Assembly: GCA_018052705.1 (NCBI GenBank) | Contig: JAGPMW010000007.1 | Coordinates: 1-64,000 of the forward strand | Length of the DNA stretch: 64,000 nucleotides | Direction: 5' to 3' | From: Selenomonas sp. | GTDB lineage: Bacteria > Bacillota > Negativicutes > Selenomonadales > Selenomonadaceae | Shown: piece after piece, positions 32,687 to 41,145 of the stretch | How the letters are laid out: each line of letters starts with the position of its first letter | How positions within the stretch are numbered: position 1 is the first letter of the stretch | Program-made: the position numbers and the translations under genes | Notes under the pieces: model-generated | Told to the model about the DNA's origin: nothing | Seen by the model: only the letters and a program-made list of their open reading frames with translations | Databases searched by the model: none

Positions 32687-32737
32687 CAATAAAACAACGC
32701 CTACCTCCAGTTGTTGGAGACAGGCGTTGTTTTATTG
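32687..32737. terminator. Bidirectional terminator at the end of the nitrogenase-like cluster
   Basis: CAATAAAACAACGCCT and AGGCGTTGTTTTATTG pair perfectly, with an inner CTCCA/TGGAG stem. The sequence overlaps the last codon region of the minus-strand K2 gene and ends both convergent transcripts. Confidence 0.85.
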
Positions 32738-34003
32738 CTCACATTTTGCCCGGAAGTTATTGAAACCGGCCTGAGCAATGAGATTGGGAATCTCTTTGGC
32801 ATAGAGACGGCCGGAGAAGCCTTCGTGCGGCAGTGAGATGAGATGGGCAGATGGAGGGATAATCGGAGCGTACATCGGATCAGCAATGATCGTCCGAGCC
32901 TGTGCGAAGCGGGGAATCAGGTCCGTCTCGTCAGTAAGCTGCAGGCTGTCGGCACGCAGCAGTGAACGTTCGGTTTCGACCGGGACAATGACCTGATAGT
33001 GACCACAGCCGGCGGATTCGAGCGCCGCAGCCAGCGACTGGGCATAGATGCTTTCGCCGATAATGAGCTGTGGCTGCATGGGGGATGACTCAGCGGCCTG
33101 TGTATGGGGATTATCGGCGGTACCAGCAGTCATGGGAGTGGCCGGCAGTATTACGGGCTCTTCAGACAGCCAGGGAATACGGATTTTGTTATCGCTGGCG
33201 GATGCGCGCAAAGCGGCAGATAATGATTCCTGCATGGTTCCGACTGGTGTACCGATGACGTAAGGAATGTCTCGTTCCTGCTGCATGATCCGGGCAGCGC
33301 CGAGGCCGCCGTAGGTCACGACCAGATTGACGTCGGCCTGAGTCGAGTCGATGATGCTGTCGAGTGTTTCGCCCATAGCCCAGCAGGATTCAGGGAGGAA
33401 ATCCTCTGCGGTCAGCCAGTCCTTCATCGCAGCATCCGCTCCGTTAAGGGAAAAGTCCTGTGGAGTAACGCCGAGCAGGTTCACCCGCAGTCTGTTGTTT
33501 TTGCCTGAGTCAGCCCCAGCTGGCTGGCCAATCCCGCGTGCAGTGTTTTGCTGGCGGCAGGCCCAGCCAGCCAGCCATTCGAGGGCATAGTAGATGCCGC
33601 GTTCATAGTAGTGCATACTGTTAGTCGGCAGTGTGAAGCAGGGAATGGCGGTCTTCTGGGTAATGATCCGGGCCAGGGCACTCATATCGGTGCCGATAAG
33701 GAAGGCAATCTGCGATGGAATAATGCAGATGAAAGCCGGTTGGAATTGCCGGGCAGATTCAATGATATCGCGGATGAAGCGGTCGTCGCGGCCAAGAACG
33801 GCGTCCTGCTCATTTAGTCCGGAGATAAAAATGAGGCTGTCTGTGTTGTACCAGCGGGGCTCATCATGAGTGGTATAGGTGGAATTGCAGCCGGACGGGT
33901 CATGCATGACGATCATGCCCCCCAGCTCAAAGAGCGCGGAGCACACACCGAAGGAATCGGCGGAATAGGTAGACAGGATATGCGCAGTCTGATGTAGTTT
34001 CAT
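32732..34003 (-). CDS. Nitrogenase component 1-like protein, NifK-type (K2)
   Basis: A 423-residue member of the NifD/K/E/N superfamily and last gene of the cluster. The NifK-like N terminus has Cys21 (DSFGVCSALFELGGM) and Cys39 (HDPSGCNSTYTTHDEPRW) at positions matching two P-cluster cysteines of NifK. The third position (IIPSQIAFLIGTDM) has no Cys. The shared GRDDRFI segment and IGTDMSAL follow. There is no cofactor-binding His/Cys signature. It overlaps its partner D2 by four bases, so the two likely form one heteromeric complex. K1 (40081-41145) is its shorter paralogue in this cluster, sharing DEPRW and GRDDR. Substrate unknown. Confidence 0.8.
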   Translation of the reverse strand: MKLHQTAHILSTYSADSFGVCSALFELGGMIVMHDPSGCNSTYTTHDEPRWYNTDSLIFISGLNEQDAVLGRDDRFIRDIIESARQFQPAFICIIPSQIAFLIGTDMSALARIITQKTAIPCFTLPTNSMHYYERGIYYALEWLAGWACRQQNTARGIGQPAGADSGKNNRLRVNLLGVTPQDFSLNGADAAMKDWLTAEDFLPESCWAMGETLDSIIDSTQADVNLVVTYGGLGAARIMQQERDIPYVIGTPVGTMQESLSAALRASASDNKIRIPWLSEEPVILPATPMTAGTADNPHTQAAESSPMQPQLIIGESIYAQSLAAALESAGCGHYQVIVPVETERSLLRADSLQLTDETDLIPRFAQARTIIADPMYAPIIPPSAHLISLPHEGFSGRLYAKEIPNLIAQAGFNNFRAKCEQ

Positions 34004-35322
34004 AGGCAGCAGGGACCTCCAAAGCCTTTACGGCTGATGATTTGACGGGTATCTTTGGGAATGAGGAAAGCCTCACTCATGGACCGGACCAGCCGCATTA
34101 TGGCATCGATGCCATAATGGCCGCCACCTTCGACAAACTCGACAAAGTAGGGACTGTCATTGAACCAGGCTGCTTTTTGTCCCAGGCATAGTATCTTTTC
34201 GGTTGTGCCGCGAGTGAGTACCCGTTCATCGGGATGCTTGGCGGACCAGAGCTCGATTGAGCCGTGGTTCTGCTGGAGCCAGTCGAAATTTTGCCGGTCT
34301 TCAGGCGTTACGCCGTCTGCGTAAATCCGGCAGACATTGAAGCCGTGCTCACAGAGCATGCGGGCCAGGCTGAACGGAGCAAACGTGAGTGTATAGTCAA
34401 GGGCAATTGGTGTGCTGCCCAATTGCTCGTGCAGGGCATCTAGCGCCAGTTCGGATTCGGCGATACGGTGGCGGTAGTCTGGCAGCGGCACATGGATCTG
34501 CTCAGCCAGTTCTGCCAAACTGGTCAGGATTTCGTCGCAGCGCCAGTACTGGGGCAGGAACAGATAGTCCTGACCCAGCCGCTGCTTGAGGTCGCGGGCG
34601 GCCTTGTGACCAAATGGATTGCAGTAGATATTTAAGCAGCTTGCCGCCATCTGCTGGAATTCGGCATAGCTGTGGCAGGTGTTCATATCACGGATCGTCC
34701 AGCCGTTGGTCTGCAGCAGCTGGATGAGTTCACTGCTGGCATCTGTTGCTAAATTGCCGGACAGGATATTGCAGGTCTTTGGCTGTCGAGGCTGTGGGTG
34801 CCAGAGACGGTAGATTTCGCGGCGCAGCCGTTCCTCGGGGGTAATGCTGCGGGTCTGCCGGATCGGATCCATGATACATTGCGCGAAATCAGTGTCGGGA
34901 AAGCGTTGGCGCAGGGTATGGTAGACATATTGCAGGTCAGTACCCATGAAGTGATGGAAGCAGGCCGTGAATACCAGTACGACAGGCGGCAGTTTGGGCA
35001 GATTGGTCAGAATGTCGGTGATCCCATCGATGATGAGTCGTTCATTGTCGGTGCGGACGAGGTCCTTTTCGAGGAGTTCGATCGTGGAAAAACGGTCCAT
35101 GGCGCCGCGCTCAGCGGCAGTAAGTACGACACCGCGCAGACAGCCGGAGGCGCAGATGTAGATCTGGTGTGCCTCCGGCAGCTGGAGCGCGGTATGGACG
35201 ATGTTCCAGGTGCCACGGGCCGGTGGCGAGAATTCCAGCGTGCGGGGAAAAAAATTGTGGGGATCGGCGTCTTTCAGGAGTTGGCAGGCCCGATTAATAT
35301 GACCGTTGATTTTTTGCAGCAT
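34000..35322 (-). CDS. Nitrogenase component 1-like protein, NifD-type (D2)
   Basis: A 440-residue NifD-like protein. Conserved cysteines are Cys61 (YICASGCLRGVVLTA; Cys57 is close by) and Cys121 (FTACFHHFMGTDL), the equivalents of the second and third P-cluster cysteines. The first position is occupied by FSPPARG. Cys234 (CLNIYCNPFGHKAA) falls within one residue of where NifD holds its FeMo-cofactor cysteine, while the paralogue D1 has no Cys there. AAAGGAAC precedes the ATG. The gene lies 28 bases after hypE and is coupled to K2 by a four-base overlap. Confidence 0.8.
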   Translation of the reverse strand: MLQKINGHINRACQLLKDADPHNFFPRTLEFSPPARGTWNIVHTALQLPEAHQIYICASGCLRGVVLTAAERGAMDRFSTIELLEKDLVRTDNERLIIDGITDILTNLPKLPPVVLVFTACFHHFMGTDLQYVYHTLRQRFPDTDFAQCIMDPIRQTRSITPEERLRREIYRLWHPQPRQPKTCNILSGNLATDASSELIQLLQTNGWTIRDMNTCHSYAEFQQMAASCLNIYCNPFGHKAARDLKQRLGQDYLFLPQYWRCDEILTSLAELAEQIHVPLPDYRHRIAESELALDALHEQLGSTPIALDYTLTFAPFSLARMLCEHGFNVCRIYADGVTPEDRQNFDWLQQNHGSIELWSAKHPDERVLTRGTTEKILCLGQKAAWFNDSPYFVEFVEGGGHYGIDAIMRLVRSMSEAFLIPKDTRQIISRKGFGGPCCL

Positions 35323-35350
35323 GATATGTTCCTTTTTTTAGTGACAGGTG

Positions 35351-36382
35351 TCAGCAGATGCGGGGCAGAAGCTCACCGCCAGGTGCCGGAAGCATGGTTT
35401 TGGTTCCGATTTCGGTTGTCATGATGACCTTGCCTTTGCTTTCGGGGGCATCGATGACTTCGCCGATGATGGCGGCATCATGCGAATACCTGCTTTGCTG
35501 GAGGGTGGCAACAATCCCGGGGGCAGCGGACTGGGGGGCAAAGATGACCAGTCGTCCTTCGCAGGCCAGATAAAGCGGTTCGAGTCCGAGCATACCGCAG
35601 ACACCGCGAACAGCCGGATTGACTGGCACATCTGCCGCATTGAGGCGGATGCCGACCTGGCTCTGCTCGGCAATTTCGTAGAGGACTGTGCCGACACCGC
35701 CACGGGTTGCATCGCGGATGACATGGAGGTCCTGACGGTCAGGGATTGTATCAAGCAGCGATTTGACTGTGCCCCAGAGCGGTGCACAGTCACTGGTTAC
35801 ATCGGCGTCGATGCTGAATTCATTGCGGGCCAGCAGGATGGTACAGCCATGACGGCCTACATCACCGGTGACAATGACCGCATCGCCCGGCCTGGCACGG
35901 TTGCCAGCTGGCGATGCACCAGCCTGGACTTCACCGATGCCGGTAGTGGTGATGAATACATGATCGACCTGGCCACGCCCGGCCACCTTGGTATCGCCGG
36001 CGACAATCTGGACACCGGCTTCAGCGGCTGTTTTTTCCATAGCGGCAGCAATTTCCTCCAGCTGTGCCAGCGGGAAACCTTCCTCAATCTGGAAGGCGCA
36101 GGAGAGATAGCGTGGGCGGGCGCCCATGCAGGCGAGGTCGTTGACCGTACCGCAGATGCTGAGCTTGCCAATGTTGCCACCGGGAAACTTCCATGGCGAG
36201 ACAATGAAGCCATCGGTCGTGAAAGCCGCTCTTATCCCGCCAATCGGCAGGATGGCTGCATCATCGCTGGTGAATTCAGGATTGGTGAAATGCTGCTGGA
36301 ACACGTCATGGATCAGTGCAGCGGTCTGGCGGCCGCCCGCACCGTGGGCTAGAGTCACCGTTTTATTGAGATCAATGGGCAT
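35351..36382 (-). CDS. hypE: Hydrogenase maturation protein HypE
   Basis: HypE dehydrates the carbamoyl group on its C-terminal cysteine to thiocyanate, the donor of the cyanide ligands of the [NiFe]-hydrogenase Fe(CN)2CO group. The 343-residue PurM-like ATPase has AHGAGGRQTAALIHDVF at the start, DDAAILPI, AGDTKVAGRG and VIRDATRGGVGTVLYEIAEQ. It ends PRIC, keeping the essential last cysteine, so it should be active. It overlaps hypD by one base. Confidence 0.96.
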   Translation of the reverse strand: MPIDLNKTVTLAHGAGGRQTAALIHDVFQQHFTNPEFTSDDAAILPIGGIRAAFTTDGFIVSPWKFPGGNIGKLSICGTVNDLACMGARPRYLSCAFQIEEGFPLAQLEEIAAAMEKTAAEAGVQIVAGDTKVAGRGQVDHVFITTTGIGEVQAGASPAGNRARPGDAVIVTGDVGRHGCTILLARNEFSIDADVTSDCAPLWGTVKSLLDTIPDRQDLHVIRDATRGGVGTVLYEIAEQSQVGIRLNAADVPVNPAVRGVCGMLGLEPLYLACEGRLVIFAPQSAAPGIVATLQQSRYSHDAAIIGEVIDAPESKGKVIMTTEIGTKTMLPAPGGELLPRIC

Positions 36383-37497
36383 CAGAATTTTCCTCCATAC
36401 TGGTAGAATGCGGAACAGGCACCTTCGTGCGAAACCATGCAGGCACCGACCGGGTGCTCAGGATTGCAGATCCTGCTAAAGAGCGGACATTCGGGCGGTG
36501 TACATTGACCCTGCAGAATATCGCCGCAGCGGCAGGCCGGGCTGCCATGACCGTGCATGGCAGGGATCTGATATTTTACCCGGGCATCAAACGCGCTGCA
36601 GCTGGCCCGCAGCTGCAGGCCGCTTTGTGGAATGGTACCCAGACCGCGCCATTCGGCATCACATGGTTCCATAAGGGTACGGACAAGCTTTTGGGCGGCG
36701 CTGCTGCCGGTTTTGGTGACAACCCGGGGATAACAGTTGACGAAGAACGGCCTGCCCTCTGCCTGTTTGCGGATGATAACGGCCAGCGCAGTGAGGAGCT
36801 CGCCAGCCGTGAAGCCAGCAGCAACTCCCGAAATTCCATGGGTATGGACCAGCTGTTCCGGCAAAGCTGTGCCGGTGATGGCGCAGACATGGCCGGGATA
36901 GAGGTAGGCGTCACAGGCATCAGCCATGGCGAGATAGGCCTGATCCATGGTCTTGTTGGCCGTCAGCAGCGAGAAATTCGTGAGTCCCTGCGTCATGGCC
37001 CGCTTGACCGCCAGGCAGGCGGCCGGAGTCGTGGTTTCAAAGCCGACAGACAGGAAGACAACGGCTTCATCCGGATGCCCGGCGGCATAGGTCACGGCAT
37101 CCAGCGGCGTATAAACAACCTGAACCTTGGCACCGGCGGCCCGAGCTTCGCCGAGGTTCTGGGCGGTGCCCGGTACCCGGACAAGATCGCCGAAGGTGCA
37201 GATCGTTACCTTTTTTTGGACAGCCAGCCAGACTGCTTCGTCGATGAAATCCGTCTGAGTGACACAGACAGGACAACCCGGTCCCGAGATGAGTTCAATA
37301 TTTTCTGGCAGGAGCTGACGGATGCCCAGACGAAATATTTCGTGGGTATGTGTGCCGCAAACTTCCATGATGCGTAGTTTTGGGCCGCGGTAGTCTGTGA
37401 TGATGCTGCGCGCTTCCCGCAAGCCTGAATTTATTTCAGAGGAACAATTCGTCAATTTTCTCAGTCCATTCCTATTCGTATTAATGAGCAGGATCAA
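36382..37497 (-). CDS. hypD: Hydrogenase maturation protein HypD
   Basis: HypD is the [4Fe-4S] scaffold that, with HypC, assembles Fe(CN)2CO. The 371-residue protein has MEVCGTHTHEIFRLGI (active-site Cys), ISGPGCPVCVT, FLSVGFETTTPA, HVCAITG and a C-terminal cluster region with CRCGDILQGQCTPPECPLF. Initiation is placed at a TTG whose bases overlap the hypC stop (TTGA), implying coupling. Another in-frame TTG 14 codons later is possible, since the first residues are not typical of HypD. Confidence 0.95.
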   Translation of the reverse strand: MILLINTNRNGLRKLTNCSSEINSGLREARSIITDYRGPKLRIMEVCGTHTHEIFRLGIRQLLPENIELISGPGCPVCVTQTDFIDEAVWLAVQKKVTICTFGDLVRVPGTAQNLGEARAAGAKVQVVYTPLDAVTYAAGHPDEAVVFLSVGFETTTPAACLAVKRAMTQGLTNFSLLTANKTMDQAYLAMADACDAYLYPGHVCAITGTALPEQLVHTHGISGVAAGFTAGELLTALAVIIRKQAEGRPFFVNCYPRVVTKTGSSAAQKLVRTLMEPCDAEWRGLGTIPQSGLQLRASCSAFDARVKYQIPAMHGHGSPACRCGDILQGQCTPPECPLFSRICNPEHPVGACMVSHEGACSAFYQYGGKF

Positions 37498-37700
37498 AGG
37501 TCCTTCATGATCATGGCTGCTTCTTCCTGATCATCACTGGTGATCCTGGCAATGGCAATGCCGGCATGGACCATGACATAGTCGCCAGGGTCCAGTTCAT
37601 CAAGCAGTTCAGCCGAGACTTCACGACGGGCACCAGAGGCATCGACAATAGCTGTGCCATTGGTGATTTTTATTACTTTGGCAGGTAAACCTACACACAT
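37494..37700 (-). CDS. hypC: Hydrogenase maturation chaperone HypC
   Basis: A 68-residue OB-fold chaperone that carries the Fe(CN)2CO unit from HypD to the hydrogenase large subunit through its N-terminal cysteine, seen here as MCVGLPAKVIKI. The central ELDPGDYVMVHAGIAIARI is typical. It lies between hypF and hypD, six bases after the former, and overlaps the latter. Confidence 0.95.
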   Translation of the reverse strand: MCVGLPAKVIKITNGTAIVDASGARREVSAELLDELDPGDYVMVHAGIAIARITSDDQEEAAMIMKDL

Positions 37701-37706
37701 GATGAT

Positions 37707-40040
37707 CTACTCCTTCTCCAGTTGTTGATTATGATTGATATGCCACATAGCAGCGACAGCCTGTCCCAGACAGATTCCGCCGTCGTTTGGCGGGATAAGA
37801 TGATGACGCAGTACGGTGAACCCCTCTGTCTGCAGACTCTTTTCGGCCAAATGGACAAGCAGATGGTTTTGGAAAACGCCGCCCGATAAAGCAACCGTCG
37901 CAAGGCCGGTCCGACGGCGGGTCTGACAGCAGGCAGCCGTAATCTGACGGGTAAGCCCCGCATGGAACTGCCAGGCAAGCTGATCGGCCGGGGCACCGGT
38001 CAGACGTGAGTTCAGCAGGGACTGGAATAATGCATCCGTGGCAAGTGTGAAGGGCATATCCGCGGAGGCGGGTTCATGGATCCGCGGTATTTCGGGTATA
38101 TCCAGCTGGTCCGGCTGCTCTTTTTGCCAGCGCTCGGCGGCAAACTCCAGATACATACTGGCTTCACCTTCGAAAGTGGAGCATCGGCGGATGCCAAGCA
38201 GAGCGCTTATCGCATCATAGAGCCGGCCGGCACTGGTGCTGCGGATGGTGTTGACCTGATGATCGGCCATGAAGAACTGGGCCGTGAGCTCCTGGGGCGT
38301 GCAGAGGGCCAGCTGCTCTACGATGCTGGCCGTCTGCTCCTTGCTGCCTGTTAATGCGTATAACATGGCGACTGCTACCCGCCAGCCCTCGGTACTGGCT
38401 TTATCACCGCCAGCCTGCTGGAAAGGCTCGATGTGTCCCAGCCGCGTGAAGCCACTGTAGTCGGCCTGCAGAATCTCTCCACCCCAGATGGTGCCATCCG
38501 TGCCATAGCCAGTGCCGTCGAACGACACCCCGATGACTGGCGTATCCACATCGTTCTCAGCCATGCAGGCGAGAATATGGGCATAGTGGTGCTGGACTGG
38601 GAATAATGGGAGCCCGAGCTCGTGGGCGGCTGTTACGGTGTTATAGCGCGGATGCAGGTCGCAGGCAACGATCGTGGGTTCTGCCTCCAGCAGTGTCGTG
38701 AGACGGCCAATCGTTTCCTTTAGCGCCTGTACCGTGCGCAGATCGCTCATGTCGCCAACATAAGGTGATGGATAGAACAGGTTATTGCTTCCAACGCAGA
38801 ACGTGTTTTTAAGCTCGCCGCCGATGCCTAGAACCTGGCCTTGCCAGTTGTTTTTGAGCATAACCGGAAGCGGTGCAAAGCCGCGGCTGCGGCGGATCAT
38901 GTAGGGGCCGCCATCCAGCCAGTCCATGACGGTGTCATCGGCCCGGATGCGGATCTTGCGGTTGTGGGACAACATGAGATCGGTAAAGCCGCTCAGGGCA
39001 TCAACGGCGCCGGCATCGTCCCGGCAGATTGGAGCACCAGCCGGATTGCCGCTGGTCATGATGAGGGTATCCGGCATGGTTATCGTGTCCGGATAGTCAA
39101 ACAGCAGCATTTGGATCGGTGCATAAGGCAGCATAATACCAATCTTTGGATTGCCGGGGGCAGTCAGTTCTGAGAGCTGGCCCTCCGGGCGGCGGCGCAG
39201 CAGCAGAATGGGTTTCTGGTGGCCGGTCAGCATGGCTTCCTCACCATCATCCAGCAGACATTCGCGTTGGACGGCCGTCATATCACGGGCCATGATCGCA
39301 AACGGCTTGACCGGCCGGTGCTTGAGACGGCGCAGCCGGGCAATCGCAGTCGTATTGCTGGCATCACAGCAGAGATGAAAGCCGCCAATTCCCTTGATCG
39401 CTACGATTCCGCCAGCGGCGATCATCTGACGTGTGCGGGTGATTGCGGCGGCGCCGCGGATGTCCTCATCACCGATCAGGTATACTTCCGGCCCGCAGTC
39501 ATTGCAGCAGACTGGCTGTGCATCATAGCGGCGTGTCTCAGGACTGACGTATTCCTCGTGGCAGTTCCCGCACATTGGAAATTCGCCCATGCTGGTGCGT
39601 TCACGGTCATATGGCATGGAATCGAGAATCGTGAGCCGGGGGCCGCAGGCTGTGCAGTTAATGAAGGGATGCAGGTATCGGCGGTCCTGTGGGTCAAAGA
39701 GCTCTGTCCGGCACTGGTCACAGGTAGCAATATCTGGAGAGACGAAAATATCTCCACGCTCTTTTTCACTTTCAATAATAGTGAACTGCTGGTAGTTTTC
39801 TGTTTCGTTCCAAGGCTGCGTGTCGACTTTCAGGATAGCGGAACGCTCTGGCGGCTCGGCTTCAAGGGCTGTGAAGAAGTCCGTCGCAGCGGCTTCCGTT
39901 CCCTGAACGAATATCTCGACATAGGGGCCTTTATTGCAGACACTGCCGGTAATCTGGAACCGGGCCGCCAGTCGGGCCACAAACGGCCGGAATCCGACGC
40001 CCTGGACGATGCCATAGACTTTTGTATGATAAAGTGGCAT
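37707..40040 (-). CDS. hypF: Carbamoyltransferase HypF
   Basis: HypF makes carbamoyl-AMP from carbamoyl phosphate and transfers the carbamoyl group to HypE. The 777-residue protein contains, in order, an acylphosphatase domain (YGIVQGVGFRPFVARLA), two zinc fingers (CDQC...CTACGPR and CGNC...CCNDCGP), a YrdC-like domain (IVAIKGIGGFHLCCDASN, KPFAIMARD) and a Kae1-like domain (HHYAHILACMAEN, SFDGTGYGTDG, VALSGGVFQNHLL). ATG at 40040 is preferred; a GTG three codons earlier is the alternative. It starts the hyp block inside the nitrogenase-like cluster, 40 bases after K1. Confidence 0.96.
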   Translation of the reverse strand: MPLYHTKVYGIVQGVGFRPFVARLAARFQITGSVCNKGPYVEIFVQGTEAAATDFFTALEAEPPERSAILKVDTQPWNETENYQQFTIIESEKERGDIFVSPDIATCDQCRTELFDPQDRRYLHPFINCTACGPRLTILDSMPYDRERTSMGEFPMCGNCHEEYVSPETRRYDAQPVCCNDCGPEVYLIGDEDIRGAAAITRTRQMIAAGGIVAIKGIGGFHLCCDASNTTAIARLRRLKHRPVKPFAIMARDMTAVQRECLLDDGEEAMLTGHQKPILLLRRRPEGQLSELTAPGNPKIGIMLPYAPIQMLLFDYPDTITMPDTLIMTSGNPAGAPICRDDAGAVDALSGFTDLMLSHNRKIRIRADDTVMDWLDGGPYMIRRSRGFAPLPVMLKNNWQGQVLGIGGELKNTFCVGSNNLFYPSPYVGDMSDLRTVQALKETIGRLTTLLEAEPTIVACDLHPRYNTVTAAHELGLPLFPVQHHYAHILACMAENDVDTPVIGVSFDGTGYGTDGTIWGGEILQADYSGFTRLGHIEPFQQAGGDKASTEGWRVAVAMLYALTGSKEQTASIVEQLALCTPQELTAQFFMADHQVNTIRSTSAGRLYDAISALLGIRRCSTFEGEASMYLEFAAERWQKEQPDQLDIPEIPRIHEPASADMPFTLATDALFQSLLNSRLTGAPADQLAWQFHAGLTRQITAACCQTRRRTGLATVALSGGVFQNHLLVHLAEKSLQTEGFTVLRHHLIPPNDGGICLGQAVAAMWHINHNQQLEKE

Positions 40041-40080
40041 GATGCTCACTCGCTTTCAAGATGAATTTGGTGGCCGTTTA

Positions 40081-41145
40081 TCAGCGGCTGCCACCAGATA
40101 CCGCAAAATGCGGGAACGGGAGCCAGCGTCCTGTATAATTCTGCAGGGCACGGGCAAAGAGCGGATCGGCAATAATCACATCAGGAGCCAGACTGGTAAC
40201 GGCAGCAATCAGATCATTTTCCTCGTGGAATCGCTGATCGCCCGTCAATTGCAGGGATGTATGCTGCTGAAACCACGTGGCGCAGGTTATCTTTAGCTGG
40301 GGGTAGGCAGTCCTGATGGTTTCGCGCAGCGCGTTGGCTGTGATCTGCTGATGTATGATCAGCACACGATGACCTGCAGCAAGTGTACTGGCTGCTGATT
40401 CACCCTGACTGGCCAGCCAGTCGGGCATCAGCGGATTGCCGATGGTATATGGAATCTGGAAGGTCTTTTCCAGATAGCGGGCAGCAGCCAGTCCGGCAGG
40501 GCTTACAACCAGATTTCGCTCCATGGCAGCGGCCGACTCGTAGTCATGCAGACCGTTTTCTGTGCCATAGATGAGCACCTGATTGGCACCCTGCTCCATG
40601 AGCAGGCGGCGTATATTCTGGCCGTCCAGACGGGAGAAATCCATCGGTGTAAATCCGAGGACACCGATACTTTGCGGGATCGTGGCATTGCACGGGGACG
40701 TGAATCGCTCAAAAAGTGCCAGCCAGGCTTTTTCCTCACCTTCGTCATAGAGTCGGGTGCCGTCGCTATTCACAGTGAGTACAGGCAGTTTCAACTGGTG
40801 TTCGCCCATGCGCTGCAGGGCCCGCAGGTCCGTGCCGATGATGGCCGGGACTGGCGTGCTGATGAGGGCAGCAAAACGGACCGGAATTTCCTGGCTGGCC
40901 AGCCGGATCTTCTGCAGCAAACGGTCATCACGGCCCATGATGGCATCCATATCCCTCAGCCCCGCACTGAAGACAGCACTGGTATTGCTCTCGCTTTGCC
41001 AGCGCGGCTCATCGAAACCACAGATGTTGCCAGCGCAGCCTCCGGCATCGATGATGATGACCATCCCGCCAGCCGGATAGAAGACACTGGCCGCACCACT
41101 GGTATCCGGCGCGAATGGGGGCAGGTAAAGTCGCAGTCCTTTCAT
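40081..41145 (-). CDS. Nitrogenase component 1-like protein, NifK-type (K1)
   Basis: A 354-residue, shortened NifK-like protein. Cys37 (IDAGGCAGNICGFDEPRW) matches the central P-cluster cysteine of NifK, with Cys42 next to it. The first position (SVFYPAGGM) and third position (LISTPVPAIIGTDL) have no Cys. DEPRW and MGRDDRLLQKI are shared with K2, marking an internal duplication of the pair. The start overlaps the stop of D1 (ATGA). The lack of about 70 residues against K2 lies mostly in the middle and C-terminal part. Function unknown; probably the partner of D1. Confidence 0.8.
   Translation of the reverse strand: MKGLRLYLPPFAPDTSGAASVFYPAGGMVIIIDAGGCAGNICGFDEPRWQSESNTSAVFSAGLRDMDAIMGRDDRLLQKIRLASQEIPVRFAALISTPVPAIIGTDLRALQRMGEHQLKLPVLTVNSDGTRLYDEGEEKAWLALFERFTSPCNATIPQSIGVLGFTPMDFSRLDGQNIRRLLMEQGANQVLIYGTENGLHDYESAAAMERNLVVSPAGLAAARYLEKTFQIPYTIGNPLMPDWLASQGESAASTLAAGHRVLIIHQQITANALRETIRTAYPQLKITCATWFQQHTSLQLTGDQRFHEENDLIAAVTSLAPDVIIADPLFARALQNYTGRWLPFPHFAVSGGSR

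Noticed and set aside
35348..37377. Long plus-strand frames opposite hypE and hypD
   Set aside because: Antisense shadows of G+C-rich coding sequence; the Hyp proteins on the minus strand are unambiguous.
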